A stretch of DNA of 64,000 nt from Dioscorea cayenensis subsp. rotundata (Eukaryota > Streptophyta > Magnoliopsida > Dioscoreales > Dioscoreaceae). Position numbers and translations under genes: made by a program. The notes below the pieces were generated by a model. That model was not told the origin of the DNA. It ran no database searches and saw only the letters and a list, made by a program, of their open reading frames with translations. Positions 12,075 through 22,858 of this stretch are shown here, piece after piece. The stretch lies in the NCBI RefSeq assembly GCF_009730915.1, contig NC_052479.1, positions 1,984,001-2,048,000 of the forward strand, written 5' to 3'. How positions within the stretch are numbered: the first letter of the stretch is position 1; each line of letters begins with the position of its first letter.

Positions 12075-12363
12075 CAAATAGCATTACTCATAACAATAAC
12101 GTGTTATGGAGAAACAACTTAAAGCTTAAACGAGCCAAAAATACACTAGCCATCATGGATGAAGATCCCAAAGGTCCTCATCGTACTTGTGGCACAATCA
12201 TGATCGTACAACGAGTATATATAAGTCTCGATACCCACACAGGGCGTGGTGTCCCGCTGGTGGAGAGTATCGTGCGTAACAAAATTCCAAAATTCCACAT
12301 GTCCATCTTCGCGTTTAGAGATGTCAACGTGCTGGAAATTCACTGTGGTGTATTCCTGACCTC

Positions 12364-12680
12364 GACCCCAACTTGTCAAACTCATCCCCGACCCCATCTC
12401 CGAACCTGGGAATAAAAAAAAAATTTCCTCATTTCCATTCTTTGGGGGATTACCTAGATTTGAGATTCCCATCCTCGATTTTTTTATATATTTATTCTCT
12501 TTTATTGCATAAATACAACAAATATATTATATTGTAATAATATATATATTTTATTTAATATGAAATAAAATTTTAATATTATATATGTATATATATATAT
12601 ATTTTTGGGGAGGGGGGAGGGGCGGGATAGGAATTTACATCCCCACTTCGGTTCCGTTTTCGTTCCTTGAATTTTAACCA
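12364..12680. mobile_element. Small insertion in the GH17 pseudogene, 7-bp direct repeats
   Basis: 317 bp flanked by TGACCTC at 12357-12363 and 12681-12687. Leaving it out joins the GH17 reading frame smoothly (the ENLIFRSN side to the GQEYTTVNF side, same frame). GC-rich ends with GGGGATGGG-like text and an AT-rich core resemble hAT MITEs, but clean terminal inverted repeats are not visible, so the class is uncertain. Confidence 0.6.
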
Positions 12681-13189
12681 TGACCTCAATTAGAGCGGAA
12701 AATCAAGTTCTCCATCAAGTTCGGGATAAATTGATTAGTGTTGATGTCTTGTCCATGGTACAATGAGGCTATCGGCCACACGGTCTCAGCCACCATGGCC
12801 CTCGTGTTGTGGGTCCCAGCCTTAGGCAACGACACGTGGAATACATCCATCATCCCATCAAAGAGGTTCTTGTAGTAGTATTTGCGATCGTGATGACCGT
12901 TCGATCCTGATTCGAATAGAGTGTAGGATAGTGGAATCTTCCCCTGGGAATCCATAAGGATGAAATATGGGAAGATATTGACCATCAACGGTGAGGATTG
13001 TGTGTTGAGGAACTTTAAGATTCAGTATTTTTGGATGGATCTTGAGAAAGTGGCGAAAATCAAGAAAAACGGATTGTGTCATTAGCCTGGATGTGGACAC
13101 GCTTATGGTAACTTTAATGCCTTGGAGACCAGATTGGTTGAGAGCTATGAAAATGTTGGTGATGCGTTGCGGATAAATATCTTGAGTAA

Positions 13190-13660
13190 GGTATTGTATT
13201 ATAGCTAATTTTTACTTTAAACAGTAAACTTCAATTTGTATCATTTTTTATTATTCAACTTCAATTTAATTTCATCGGAAGGGTACCAAAAGTTTCTATG
13301 ACGAATTTGATGCCGTAGCTGGTGGAATAGCCTCGTCAACAGTAATTTGATGCATCATCTACCGAAATGTACATGTCACAACATCAACAATGTTCATGTG
13401 CCCACCTGTTATATATTAATGGACATTGTTGATTTGCATAATGGGTGGTCACATGAACATCATCAATAATGTGGTATGCATTTGTTTGCAGATGATTGAC
13501 GAATTATTGTTAACAAAGCAATTCTAACAACTATGTCATTAAATTTTTCTAAGAACCCTCTTAATATGTTTTTAGAGAAATTAAATTGAGGTTAAGTAAT
13601 TAAAATAATACAAATTGGAGCTTTAACATCAAAGTAAAAAATTTACTATAGTAGAGTACC
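13190..13660. mobile_element. Foldback/MITE-like element with long imperfect TIRs
   Basis: Left arm from 13190 (GGTATTGTATTATAG, then TTTTTACTTT and CTTCAATTTGTATC) pairs with the right arm ending at 13660. The right arm, reverse-complemented, reads GGTACTCTACTATAG, TTTTTTACTTT and CTCCAATTTGTATTATT. Similarity runs about 75 bp. The centre holds a second inverted pair (ACAATGTTCATGTG with CACATGAACATCATC). No convincing TSD. It separates the N-terminal and middle parts of the GH17 pseudogene. Confidence 0.6.
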
Positions 13661-13978
13661 CGTTCAAATTATTTACCCAGTGTTGACTAACAGGGATAAG
13701 TGGATAACTGAAGTGAACAAAGCGGTGGTGAGGGATGACGTGGCGGGAGAGCCATCGGTTGGCCTCCGAGAGGCTGATGCAGTGATGGGAATCTCGAGGT
13801 TGGGGATCCCGAGGTCGAGATGGACGGTGGTGTTTTGAAGAGAATGGGGAATTTCGGATCTGGACCGTAAATCCTCATCCGTTTGATCTTGTACTGTTGG
13901 TATAGATTAACGGTGGATGTTGGTGGAGGGAGGTTGGTGATGGAGGTGTCATGACACACGCCAATGTTGGTTGCACCA

Positions 13979-14822
13979 GCACAATGGCATTAATGTAATT
14001 TTTGTTTTAATTTATTAAAAATAAATAATTGAGGTTTTTTCTTTAACCTATTAATTGGAGTCCAAAAATGAGAAGCTTGATTTGAAATATATTTATATAT
14101 GTTGCTAAAAATGACGATATTGTAGGTATGTTTTTAAGTAGAGTTTTGATGATTGAAGAGCAATGCAAGCAAGCAGCATTCATGCGAGTGAAATGATGAT
14201 TGTTTACTACACTCAATTTATATGTGAGATTGGTGTGAGTTCTTTTTAAAGTTTTCAGTTTATATGATTTTTTTTTTTAAATATGATAAGCGAGTGTCAA
14301 GATTGTACAAGTTTTAAAATTCAATCTCGAATTTTTCTTGAAATAAACACACTACATGGGAGACATGTTATTTATAAATTAAGAGGTCGGTGATAACATA
14401 TAATATTCAGTATTAAAGTAAAAAAAAATTAAAAAATTAATACATAGCACATTAAATATAATCGCGAGCAGTATTATGTGTAAAGTGTTTATTCATCATT
14501 AATTTAACGTGGAAAGAAACTTATAAATGAATTTCTATCATAGAGAGCTTTCAAAATTGTCATAAATAATCGACGAACAAAGTACTATTGTATCACGAAA
14601 GTCATTCTCTTCGTTTTTTTAAACTATAATTATAGAGATTAGTTTGACAAGCCTTTGGATTCATAAACTAAGTATTTCTCATCAAATTACTTTAGGATCA
14701 ATAACATACTTACATCTTAATTACATGAATAAATTTTAATACAAAATCACAATAATATTAAACAATCTTAAATTTTGTCAATTCAAACAAAAATGTTTCA
14801 TTTTATCATAATTTGTTTTTAC
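13979..14822. other. AT-rich intergenic spacer
   Basis: No gene or clear element seen. Mixed AT-rich sequence with short A and T runs. Confidence 0.5.
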
Positions 14823-16359
14823 AGGGAATTACCTACAAATTCCTCCAAAATTTACAGTTTCCTTAAAAGTCCATTGAAGTTTGTTGTTTCCTCAAAGGTC
14901 CCTCATTTTCAAAGTAACTCCCATCATATCCTGATGTCATTACTGTGTAGTTAAGTGGCCATGGAAATGACCTATTTACCCCCTCTTCATCTTCATCCTC
15001 CGTCTCTCCTCCTCCTCCCCACATCTTTATATGAAAATGACCACTGCTTGTGCATCTTCTCATCTGCCAACAGCTGTGTCCAAGATTCCGGCCTAAGTAA
15101 CGGCGAGGTCCCAGATGCTCTAATCGGCGCCGAAAGAAGCGAAAGTGAGGAAAAGATTTCGTTTGTGGAGGCGTTGCTGATAAGGTCGATGATGGAGAAC
15201 GAGGGAATCAAGATGATGTGATTGTTATGGTCATTGGGGATCGAGTTTCTGGTGACATGGTTGTGGTTTTGGGAGAAGATGAGGGGTCGCCGAAGTGGGA
15301 TTGCGGTTTGGAGATAGGACGTGCTGGAGACGAGAAGATGGAGATTGGTGGTGGAGATGAGAAAGAGGATGATGTACCCAAATTGATTGAAGATCTCATC
15401 TAGTCATTGGAACTTTGTAACATATGTGTGTATTATAATTATTACTTGAAATTTCAATAATTTCCATTAAATTTGATTTAATGGAATCAAGTTTTAGTAT
15501 TTTGTATGTTTAAATGTGCATCAATGGTTGTTAAAGAGACACAGATGCATCAGTAAATTATGATGATTTACTGATTTTCTAAAAAAAATCTTCATCCTCC
15601 ATCTCTCCTTTTCTCATATTGTTATTGTGTGTTTTTAGTGTGTATTTTTTAGGGTTTCCTATGTAGAATCCGACTTTCATTGGTGTGTTAGAACGATAAT
15701 GAGTTTCAAGCTTTTCTATGTAATATACGTCTCTTCCATTGTAAAATATCATATTTCTATGTAATATACGTTTCTTCCTATGTAAAATATCATTTTTCAG
15801 TGTATTATCTGCATATTATTTAGAGTTTATATATCTCGCCCACAACAACCTCCCGTGTGGTGAGGACGGTGAATTGTAGCATCCGTTCTTCGCCTTTGAA
15901 ACGAGCCACTGCACAAAATGTCTCTATGATGACTAACACCTGCGTAAACGTTGGAGAAACCCATAAGTTTAAAAAAAAAACCCCAAGGAGGAAATAAGTG
16001 AAATTCAATGGTTGCTTACTTGGACGACAGAAAGAAGGAGAACAATGACAATGGCAAAAAGAACAACGAAAAAAAAAATAAGAACAAGTGAAAAAAAGAA
16101 TGAAGATGAAGATAAAGTACACCAAAAGAGGATAAAGATGAAGGCTTCTGCCAGTTCAAGAGAAAAGGTTTGATGTGATTGGTAGGGAGGCAAAAAAAGA
16201 AGAGCAATCTGTCATTTTAGAAAAACCACTAACTGGGTGTCACCAGTGAGGACTAAAAATAAACATGTGCAAAAAAAAAAAGGACTATATGGGAAGTGCA
16301 TATGTCAGAGGGACTCGAGAGAGAGAAATTTTTGCAAGGATTTTCAAATAATTTTCCCT
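14823..16359. mobile_element. Possible Mutator-like element carrying a coding-like fragment
   Basis: The ends form an imperfect inverted repeat: AGGGAATTACCTACAAATTC at 14823 and, reverse-complemented from 16359, AGGGAAAATTATTTGAAAAT; both continue with AAAATTT blocks. Flanking 9-mers are T-rich and agree at only 6 of 9 positions. The GC-richer interior, 14955-15403, encodes acidic peptide text in two frames (SNGEVPDALIGAERSESEEK and WDCGLEIGRAGDEKMEIGGG) not tied to a family. The right half holds pyrimidine-rich open frames that are not credible genes. May be a Pack-MULE. Confidence 0.4.
15715..15796 (+). repeat. 41-bp tandem duplication
   Basis: Two adjacent copies of a unit beginning TCTATGTAATATACGT, at 15715 and 15756, about 90 percent identical. 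Confidence 0.8.
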
Positions 16360-17470
16360 ATTTTTTATTTTTATATTCATTTTTTTGTTGAAGTTTAGAG
16401 ACTAACGGTGAATTAAAACCATGACAATTCCAGTTAAAAGATATTGCAAAATTATGAATTCATTTTTAATAAATTATTATTATTATTTATTGTTATCATT
16501 CTTTTGCCAATCATTTAGCTGAAATGATTTCTCTTTATCTTTTCCTGATTTTGTTCCAGGAAAAAAAAGCAAAACATTCTTTTAATTTTAGTAAAGCAAG
16601 CTTTAGTGAGTAATTAACATGAAATTTGGAATAAAGGGCTGTGGGCTCTTTTCCAAAGTACAAATAAAGATGTTTGATTTGAGGTTTTCACCGGAATCCC
16701 CGGATCAAATAAATCTTTGTTGCATGATTTGAGTTCAAAATCAAGATAATGTGATTTGATGTGACCCTATTTTTTCACTTTTTGGGAGTAAACAAACATT
16801 AATTGTTATTTTTGGTTGATCCAAGATCATTGGCAATATTAATTGATAAATATATGTTATTCAATAACCCAAGCACAACAAGTTTCTTTTAATTTGACCA
16901 TGATTTGGAGGGAGCAATCAAATTTTTATGATTTTTTCTTTTTATAATCCCAGGGTAGAAAAATAATTTTTCAATAAATTATGAGTTTTTTCCTGTCTCT
17001 TTAATCTTAAAAATTCACAACCAATCACAGTGGTAATCATACTTATTTATATATTAATTTTTTGGGTGTTTATAGACATGTAAGGAAAAGAAAACTAAAA
17101 ATTAAAAAAGGTTAATTATGCAATACTGTTAAAAGAAGCCTTGTCGTTTTAAAATCTTAAAGAGATGATCTAAGCCTAAAAGATTTATGTGATATTTTAG
17201 AGCTGATCTAAGCCTTTAAAAGATGTCTGCTTCAACTTATAATGATATGTGTATCTACTCTTTTGTTTGTAATCTCTATGTTTTTTAATCATGTTATTAT
17301 ATAATTTTTCTGTTTAAAAAAATAATAATTCACCCAAGCTAATATTGTGAGAGGAAATAGATCACTTAACCTTACCCTTGAAAAATTTTAAAAATACCAT
17401 CCTTCTAATGTCCATGAGGTATAGGCATTTATTTATTTTTATGATTTTTTTACAAAAAAATATAAATAAT
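16360..17470. other. AT-rich intergenic spacer
   Basis: No gene seen. AT-rich with many T runs. 17462-17470 is the left TSD of the next element. Confidence 0.5.
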
Positions 17471-17811
17471 GAATAAGGTTAAAATATCAAAATGGTTCAT
17501 CTAATTTGCGTGTTTTTCGTCTTTTTAATCTCTTTAATATAAAATTCGTCTTTTTTTGTCTTCGTATTTGAACATTTTTGTCTTTTTGGTCCATCCAATT
17601 GACGGATTTGTCATTTTAGTTATTTCAGCTAATGAACTAGGGGACAAAAAAAATGAAAATGTGTAAATATGAGGACCAAAAGAGCGAATTTTACAGCTAA
17701 AAGATGAAAATGTGTAAATATGAGGATCGAAAGGATAGATTTTATATTAAAGAGACTAAAAGGACGAAAAACGCAGGCCTAATAAAAGAACAATTTTGAT
17801 ATTTAAACCTA
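17471..17811. mobile_element. Mutator-type MITE with about 85-bp TIRs, 9-bp TSD
   Basis: Left arm AGGTTAAAATATCAAAATGG, TTTTTCGTCTTTTTAATCTC and TTTAATATAAAAT is matched in reverse complement by the right arm (AGGTTTAAATATCAAAATTG, TTTTTCGTCCTTTTAGTCTC and TTTAATATAAAAT). Identical 9-mers ATAAATAAT flank it at 17462-17470 and 17812-17820. 341 bp, non-coding, able to form a near-complete hairpin. It lies about 240 bp upstream of the TATA box of the DUF641 gene. Confidence 0.8.
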
Positions 17812-18054
17812 ATAAATAATATTCATCATTTCTCAGGAAAAAAATAATAATCATCATTAAATAATCCAAGTACTACTTTTTTTTTTATTATTTAATTATT
17901 TTTTTTTTTAAAAAAAAAGTGGCATCAGATGTGAACAGCACCTCAGTGAGACAGGACAAGTCCTACTTTCCCACAATAAAGCCTTTATTCAAAGCCATGC
18001 CAACACACAAATCCACTTCACATCAAACACAAATCATATATTTATCCACATTAA

Positions 18055-18297
18055 TATAAATAAACACAGTTCATAGAACCTCAATAGAACCTCCTCCTCC
18101 TCCTCCTCCATCTCCTCCTCCTTCCAAGAACCTCAATATGACCACCAAATAATACAAAAAATACTTGTTTACATTATAATATTAATCTTCAAATCAACTT
18201 CTCTTTGTTTCTTGGAATGTGCACCATTGTAATTCAATGCTTGTTCCCACCTCACTTGGTCTGCCATTGATCTCTAGCACTTGAAGCAGCAGCATTC
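18055..18297 (+). promoter_or_regulatory. TATA box and leader of the DUF641 gene
   Basis: TATAAATAA at 18055-18063 lies about 235 bp before the ATG at 18298. Between them is a CT-rich leader with CTC triplet repeats near 18090-18120, typical of plant 5' UTRs. Inferred from position. Confidence 0.5.
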
Positions 18298-19501
18298 ATG
18301 GAGACTGGTTCATCAAGAAAAGCAGCTGGCAAGTCTTCTTCTAGTGTGTTTTTCAGGATTTCCCAGCTTTGCAAGCTGAGATCAGTGGGAGTGTTTTCAT
18401 CCACTGAAAGCAGGAAACCAACACACACTGAACCATTGGAGGAGACTTTGGAAGAGTTTGTGCTTTCTAAGCTTTTTTCCAGTATTTCTGCTTTGAAGTG
18501 TGGTTATGTTGAACTTCAGCAAGCTCACATCCCTTATGAGCCTGGAAAAATCAAAGCTGCTGATGAAGTTCTTGTGTCTCAGTTGGAGTCTTTGTCTGAG
18601 CTTGAGCATTTTTATGTTGAGAAGCAAAAGGGTGAGTTTTTGGAGTTTGAAAAACATCAGGTTGTTTTACAGGAGTTGCAGGCTCACATCCAAGCTAAAG
18701 ATGCAGAAATACTTGGATTGAAGTGGGAGATTGAGGAGTTGGATTGCAGAAATGCAGAAATGATGAAGTTGGTTGAGAATGGTACTTGTTGTGTTTATAA
18801 AGAGTTAACACCAAATGTTTTCTCTGATGTCTTTGGATTGACATATAAATCTGTTCATCGTTTTGCAAAGCTTGTTATTAGTTTGATGAAAGTTTCTGGT
18901 TGGGATCTTTCACTTGCAGCAAATTCCATTGTTGGTTCTGTTGTTTTTTCGGAAAAATCGCATAAGAAGTATGCATTTGAAGCCTACATTTTCCGGAAAA
19001 TGTTAAGTTGTGAGGAGGAGGTTGAATGGTTGGAATTAGACCATTTGAATCAAATTATGAGTTTCGGAGATGCATTTGATGCTTTGATGCATGATCCTGA
19101 TTCTAGTTATGCGAAATTTTGTAGATTGAAGTATCTACAACTTGTACAACCAAAGATGGAGTTTGCATTCTTCTCTAATTTGCATCAAAGAATGTTTGTA
19201 TCAAACGGTGGGCACCCGAAGACGGCATTCTATCGAGGATTTGCGAGAATGGCAAGATTGGTTTGGTGTTTGAGAATCATGGCATGTTCATTTATTCCGA
19301 ATGCTGAGATGTTTTATGTGAATAACAGGGGATGAGTATTCAGAGAATTACATGGAGAGCATTGTGAATTTGAAGATCAACTATCTCGAAGAGAGGCTTA
19401 AGGTTGGTTTTACAGTAATGCCAGGGTTCAAGATCGGCGATAATGTTGTAAGGTGCAAGGTTTATCTTTGCGGTATGAAATTCTCCGATGATGCGCAATA
19501 G
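18298..19501 (+). CDS. DUF641 protein, GIL1/IRKI-like (frameshift near 3' end)
   Basis: Single-exon gene. The uninterrupted frame runs 18298-19335 (345 aa) and ends in AEMFYVNNRG-stop. A shifted frame resumes at 19331: GDEYSENYMESIVNF, then VGFTVMPGFKIGDNVVRCKV and YLCGMKFSDDAQ, to a stop at 19499-19501. That tail is the conserved DUF641 C-terminus, so the full product was about 400 aa. Other family features: YVELQQAHIPYEPGKIKAAD near residue 70, an acidic coiled coil around residues 85-155, and the F-R-G-F-A-R-M motif before the break. GIL1 (gravitropic in the light) is needed for light suppression of gravitropism; IRKI binds a receptor kinase. The break is net +1 or -2 in AATAACAGGGG at 19320-19330. 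It is either a real C-terminal truncation or a sequence error. Convergent with the KUP gene downstream. Confidence 0.85.
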
Positions 19502-20089
19502 CTTTTACATTTCAGTAAGTCCTTACTATTCGGGGAATGCATACGACCATGTACAAGGTATGAAAGGCATTTTGTTTCACTTTCAATGAAAAAAAAATAC
19601 TCTTTTGCTACGATACTCAGTGTGTTCTATTCGATATTTGAAAACAATGAACGAGATAATGCCGTGAATTATTATGTATATATAAGTAGTTCTTGGCTTG
19701 TGATTTCCATATCACAAGGGTAATTAAGCAGACAAGCCAAACCAGAACTATGAGTGCAAATAAGACTTATTGAATTAGTTCCATAGTGCTGAAGAACAAC
19801 AGCTTAAGATTACAAGAGATACTCTGTTTTAACGTCTTTCAAGTACAATCTGAATCTTTTTTACTGCAATGTTAATCCTGAGTTCTTTTTTTCTGCTGAT
19901 TTATGACCCAGAAAGTTTAGAATACACAAGGCAAACTTTTTCTAATATCACTCCGGGGAGCAAACATATACATGTAGATTTCACATATGATATCCTAGAG
20001 ATTACTTCGCATTTTTATCAATCGATATATCTCTTGATATTGAGATTACGAATACATTGATTAGAGCTAACAGTATATCTCCTTGTAAG
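19502..20089. other. Convergent intergenic region (3' UTRs)
   Basis: 588 bp between the end of the DUF641 reading frame and the stop codon of the KUP gene on the other strand. No other gene seen; it must hold both 3' UTRs and terminators. Confidence 0.6.
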
Positions 20090-22858
20090 TTATAAGACAT
20101 ACACCATTCCAACTTCCAGTAGTGAAGCTGGAGGCACTCTGAGGGCCACCTCTGAACCCCTGCAGTTCCTTCTAAGGAAGTTGTAGGCCACATTGATGGC
20201 CAACTTCTTTATCAAAGACGATCCCGATTTTACCCGGACATGCGAGTGGCCGAGTATGAATGCAGTCCCGGCCTCTTGGGCCTCCTTTAGCTCCTGAAGC
20301 TCTTCTCTGACAGCCATTTCAACAATCTCCAGGCCATTGTTATCTGTCATGTTTGCAGATTGGATGCTTTGCATGTTTTCCCGTCCTTCATATGTTATGA
20401 ACTCAGCCAAATTAGTCAGAAGCTCAGTCTCGAAGCAGTCGATGTCCTGGTGGACATCACGGTAGCCGTATCGCACGATGCAGCGGTAAGATCGATGATC
20501 AGGCGGCCCAACACGGCCAACTAGGTACCTCTCTGTTGGAGAAACAAAAGGAACAGGCACATACTTGATGCAAACAAAGACTAGGATCTTGTGGAATGCT
20601 GGGAGATTGGTGACAAAGCGAGAAAAGTTAGCAGGCACACAAGAGATTACGTCTGAGTAAACAAGACCAATACCAGGGACACGCGCAATGCCTAGAGTGT
20701 CTCCAAGAGCGAGGAGCCAGTCTATGGAAACCTTGTTGTGGAGATCATGCTCGTACTTCTTCATTGTTGTGTAGTGCCAAACAAACATGATGATCATGAG
20801 GAAGAATGCTAGAAGGATTGGGAGCCAAGCTCCTTCGAGGAACTTGACTAGTGATGCAGAGAAGTAGAGGAGTTCGATGGAGCCAAAGGCGAGGACAAAG
20901 GCGAGTGCAAGCAGAGGTGGTTTGTGCCAACATAGGATCATAACCAAGGATGTGAGGCAAGTGGTGACCATCATCACTGTAATTACTGCTAAGCCTGCAT
21001 TTGCATTGACATTTGTTAAATATGGCAAAGAAAAATACAAGAGTTCATGATTTGGGAATAAAAGGGTGTACCTGAAGCATTGCCAATTTGTTTTGTATCT
21101 CTGAATCCCAACGCAACGGCGACACAGAGGAACATGAGCATCCAATTGATCTCAGGGATATAGATTTGGCCATGAATTTTCTTGGAGGTGTGTAGAACTT
21201 TGACTCTCGGAAAACAACCAAGCGAATAGCTCTGGTTTATGATCGAGAATGTCCCGCTGATGATCGCTTGGCTTCCGGCAATGGAAGCTAATATAGCTAA
21301 CAGAAGAACAGGCCACCTTGCATCATCTAGAATCAAATGGAATCAGCCACTGAACTCAATTCAATTCGATGCAATTCGAGTAAATGAGAAATGCGGTACC
21401 TGGAACTGAGGCATAAAAGCCAATCATGTAACTTGTTTTGATTTCATGGTGTTTCGATAAGTATGCAGCTTGTCCCATGTATGCCAGTATCAGTGCTGGA
21501 TAAACCAGTGCAGTGAAAGCAATCTGAAGAAGAAGAAGATGTAAATGAGAATCAACGAAAGAAATGCATGCAAAACAGTGAAAAATTATATCACCTGAAT
21601 TGCACTGTATGAGAAGTGACCGAGATCAGCAAACATCGCCTCGGAACCGGTAATGCATAAAAGAATTCCACCAAGAGATTCCCATCCGCCTCGCTTTGTT
21701 TTCCTCAAGAACTTGAACATGTAATATGGTGATAATGCTCGGTAAATTTGTGGATTCCAGCGAAATATGTTATATACGCCGATAACACTAATGCAAAGAA
21801 GCCAGGCAAGAATAATCGGTGCGAATAGAAATCCAATTCGATGTGTTCCGTAGTGTTGCAGCATGAACAAACATATTATTATGACACAAGTAATCGGCAC
21901 CACAGCATCTGCACAGATAAATATATAAGAGTATGTATATTCCAATTCCACTGATCAATCTTCGATTTGAAAGTGTAAAACTCACATTGATGGTGAACAT
22001 TGGACAAGGATAACTCCAATCCTTGAACTGCAGAAAAAACTATCAGAAAAAAAAATGCAATTCCAATCAGTTCATCAAGAACAGTTGAGAACAAAGATCA
22101 GAAGAACAAGAACAGGAAAACACCTGAAATGGCAGGAATAAGCAAACCATCTCCAATCACCATACAAGTTCCAAGCATGACCACAAACAACAGAGCAACA
22201 TGAAACTTCTTGTGATTCTCAATCCAAATCTTAATTCTTGAACTGTTGTTGTTGTTCTTCAATATTTCTGCAGAACATTCTGATCTGTATGTTGAGAGCT
22301 CTTCATCTGCAGCCTGTTTGTTTGGCAGAAGACTCACATTTGCATGTCTGCAAATCAATGAATACAGACCAAAAGTACCACCTGGAGAATAAAGCTCAAA
22401 AGATTCAAAAACTATATATATATATATATATATATCTAAATTTATATTTTATCTTTGGATCTGAGAAAGAGAAGCAATTAAATGCTGACCTTCACCATTG
22501 TCATCAGCTCTAAGAACTATAAAAACATACTTGAGCAAAGGAATGAGAGTGAGAGTCCAAAACACAAAAGAAAGAACACCAAAGACCTCAACATTTGAGT
22601 ATGAATGAGAGATATCTTCTGCAAATGTGCTCTTGAAGACATACAAAGGGGAGATGCTCAAGTCCCCATAAACAACACCCAAGCTTTGATATGCTAAAAT
22701 CAAAGTACTCCTCCATGAATTCTTCTGAAAATTAAATGAATAAATAAAAAAGACATAAATGAACTTGTAAAAGATTGAAATTAAGCAACTAATACATGAA
22801 AAATCAAAGCAACCTTTGATGAAGAACTCAAGAAGAAGTTCCCATTCTCAGTGTCCAT
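20090..22858 (-). CDS. KUP/HAK/KT potassium transporter, eight exons
   Basis: Exons (minus): 22858-22814, 22724-22490, 22381-22124, 22039-21986, 21908-21595, 21523-21400, 21326-21072, 20994-20090, all with GT-AG introns. The sum is 2190 bp, exactly in frame, 729 aa. The exon 4 acceptor at 22039 was chosen because it restores the family motif [13 protein letters not shown]. Hallmarks: [131 protein letters not shown] and [11 protein letters not shown]; it ends [10 protein letters not shown]. This is a multipass membrane K+/H+ symporter or K+ channel-like carrier. Sequence resembles the KUP6/KUP8 group, but the hydrophilic C-terminal tail before the final block is shorter. Which orthologue is not certain. 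Confidence 0.95.

Larger units (their letters stand above)
9184..12089. mobile_element. Mutator-like element with long TIRs, carrying two later insertions
   Basis: The left end begins GAGTAATGCTATTCATCTC at 9184. The right end, reverse-complemented, begins GAGTAATGCTATTTGTCC. The inverted similarity runs for more than 100 bp (shared GATGCTCCA, TTTCTC and TCAATGTAAAAA-like blocks at about 9244-9300 and 11085-11140). Flanks are ATAATAATA (9175-9183) and ATAACAATA (12090-12098), an 8/9 match to a 9-bp TSD, as expected for Mutator-like elements. Removing the solo LTR and the hAT MITE leaves about 840 bp. The interior has a CT repeat (about 9520-9555) and GC-richer coding-like stretches on both sides of the solo LTR, possibly a captured gene fragment; no protein recognised. 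Confidence 0.75.
12110..13978 (-). pseudogene. GH17 beta-1,3-glucanase pseudogene, interrupted twice
   Basis: Minus-strand remnants in family order. N-terminus near 13978-13800: ATNIGVCHDTSITNLPPP and VNLYQQYKIKRMRIYGPDPK, matching the mature GH17 start. Middle near 13190-13070: TNIFIALNQSGLQGIKVTIS. Then VNIFPYFILMDSQGKIPLSY, YYYKNLFDGMMDVFHVSL and MVAETVWPIAS (12690-12985), where the family usually has VVSESGWPSAG; the nucleophile Glu is kept but its neighbours are changed. C-terminus near 12340-12120: IETYIYSLYDHD and RTFGIFIHDG. Frameshifts, stops and two inserted elements (12364-12680 and 13190-13660) break it. GH17 enzymes hydrolyse beta-1,3-glucan, usually in the wall or apoplast; this copy cannot. 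Family assignment by motif memory. Confidence 0.78.

Noticed and set aside
15820..16207. Hydrophobic open frames on the minus strand
   Set aside because: Produced by GAA/AAG-rich DNA read in reverse (TTC/CTT runs); no start context or family match.
22027..22028. KUP exon 4 acceptor at CTGCAG giving exon start 22027
   Set aside because: The acceptor at 22039 keeps the conserved VFSAV residues and the frame, so it is preferred.
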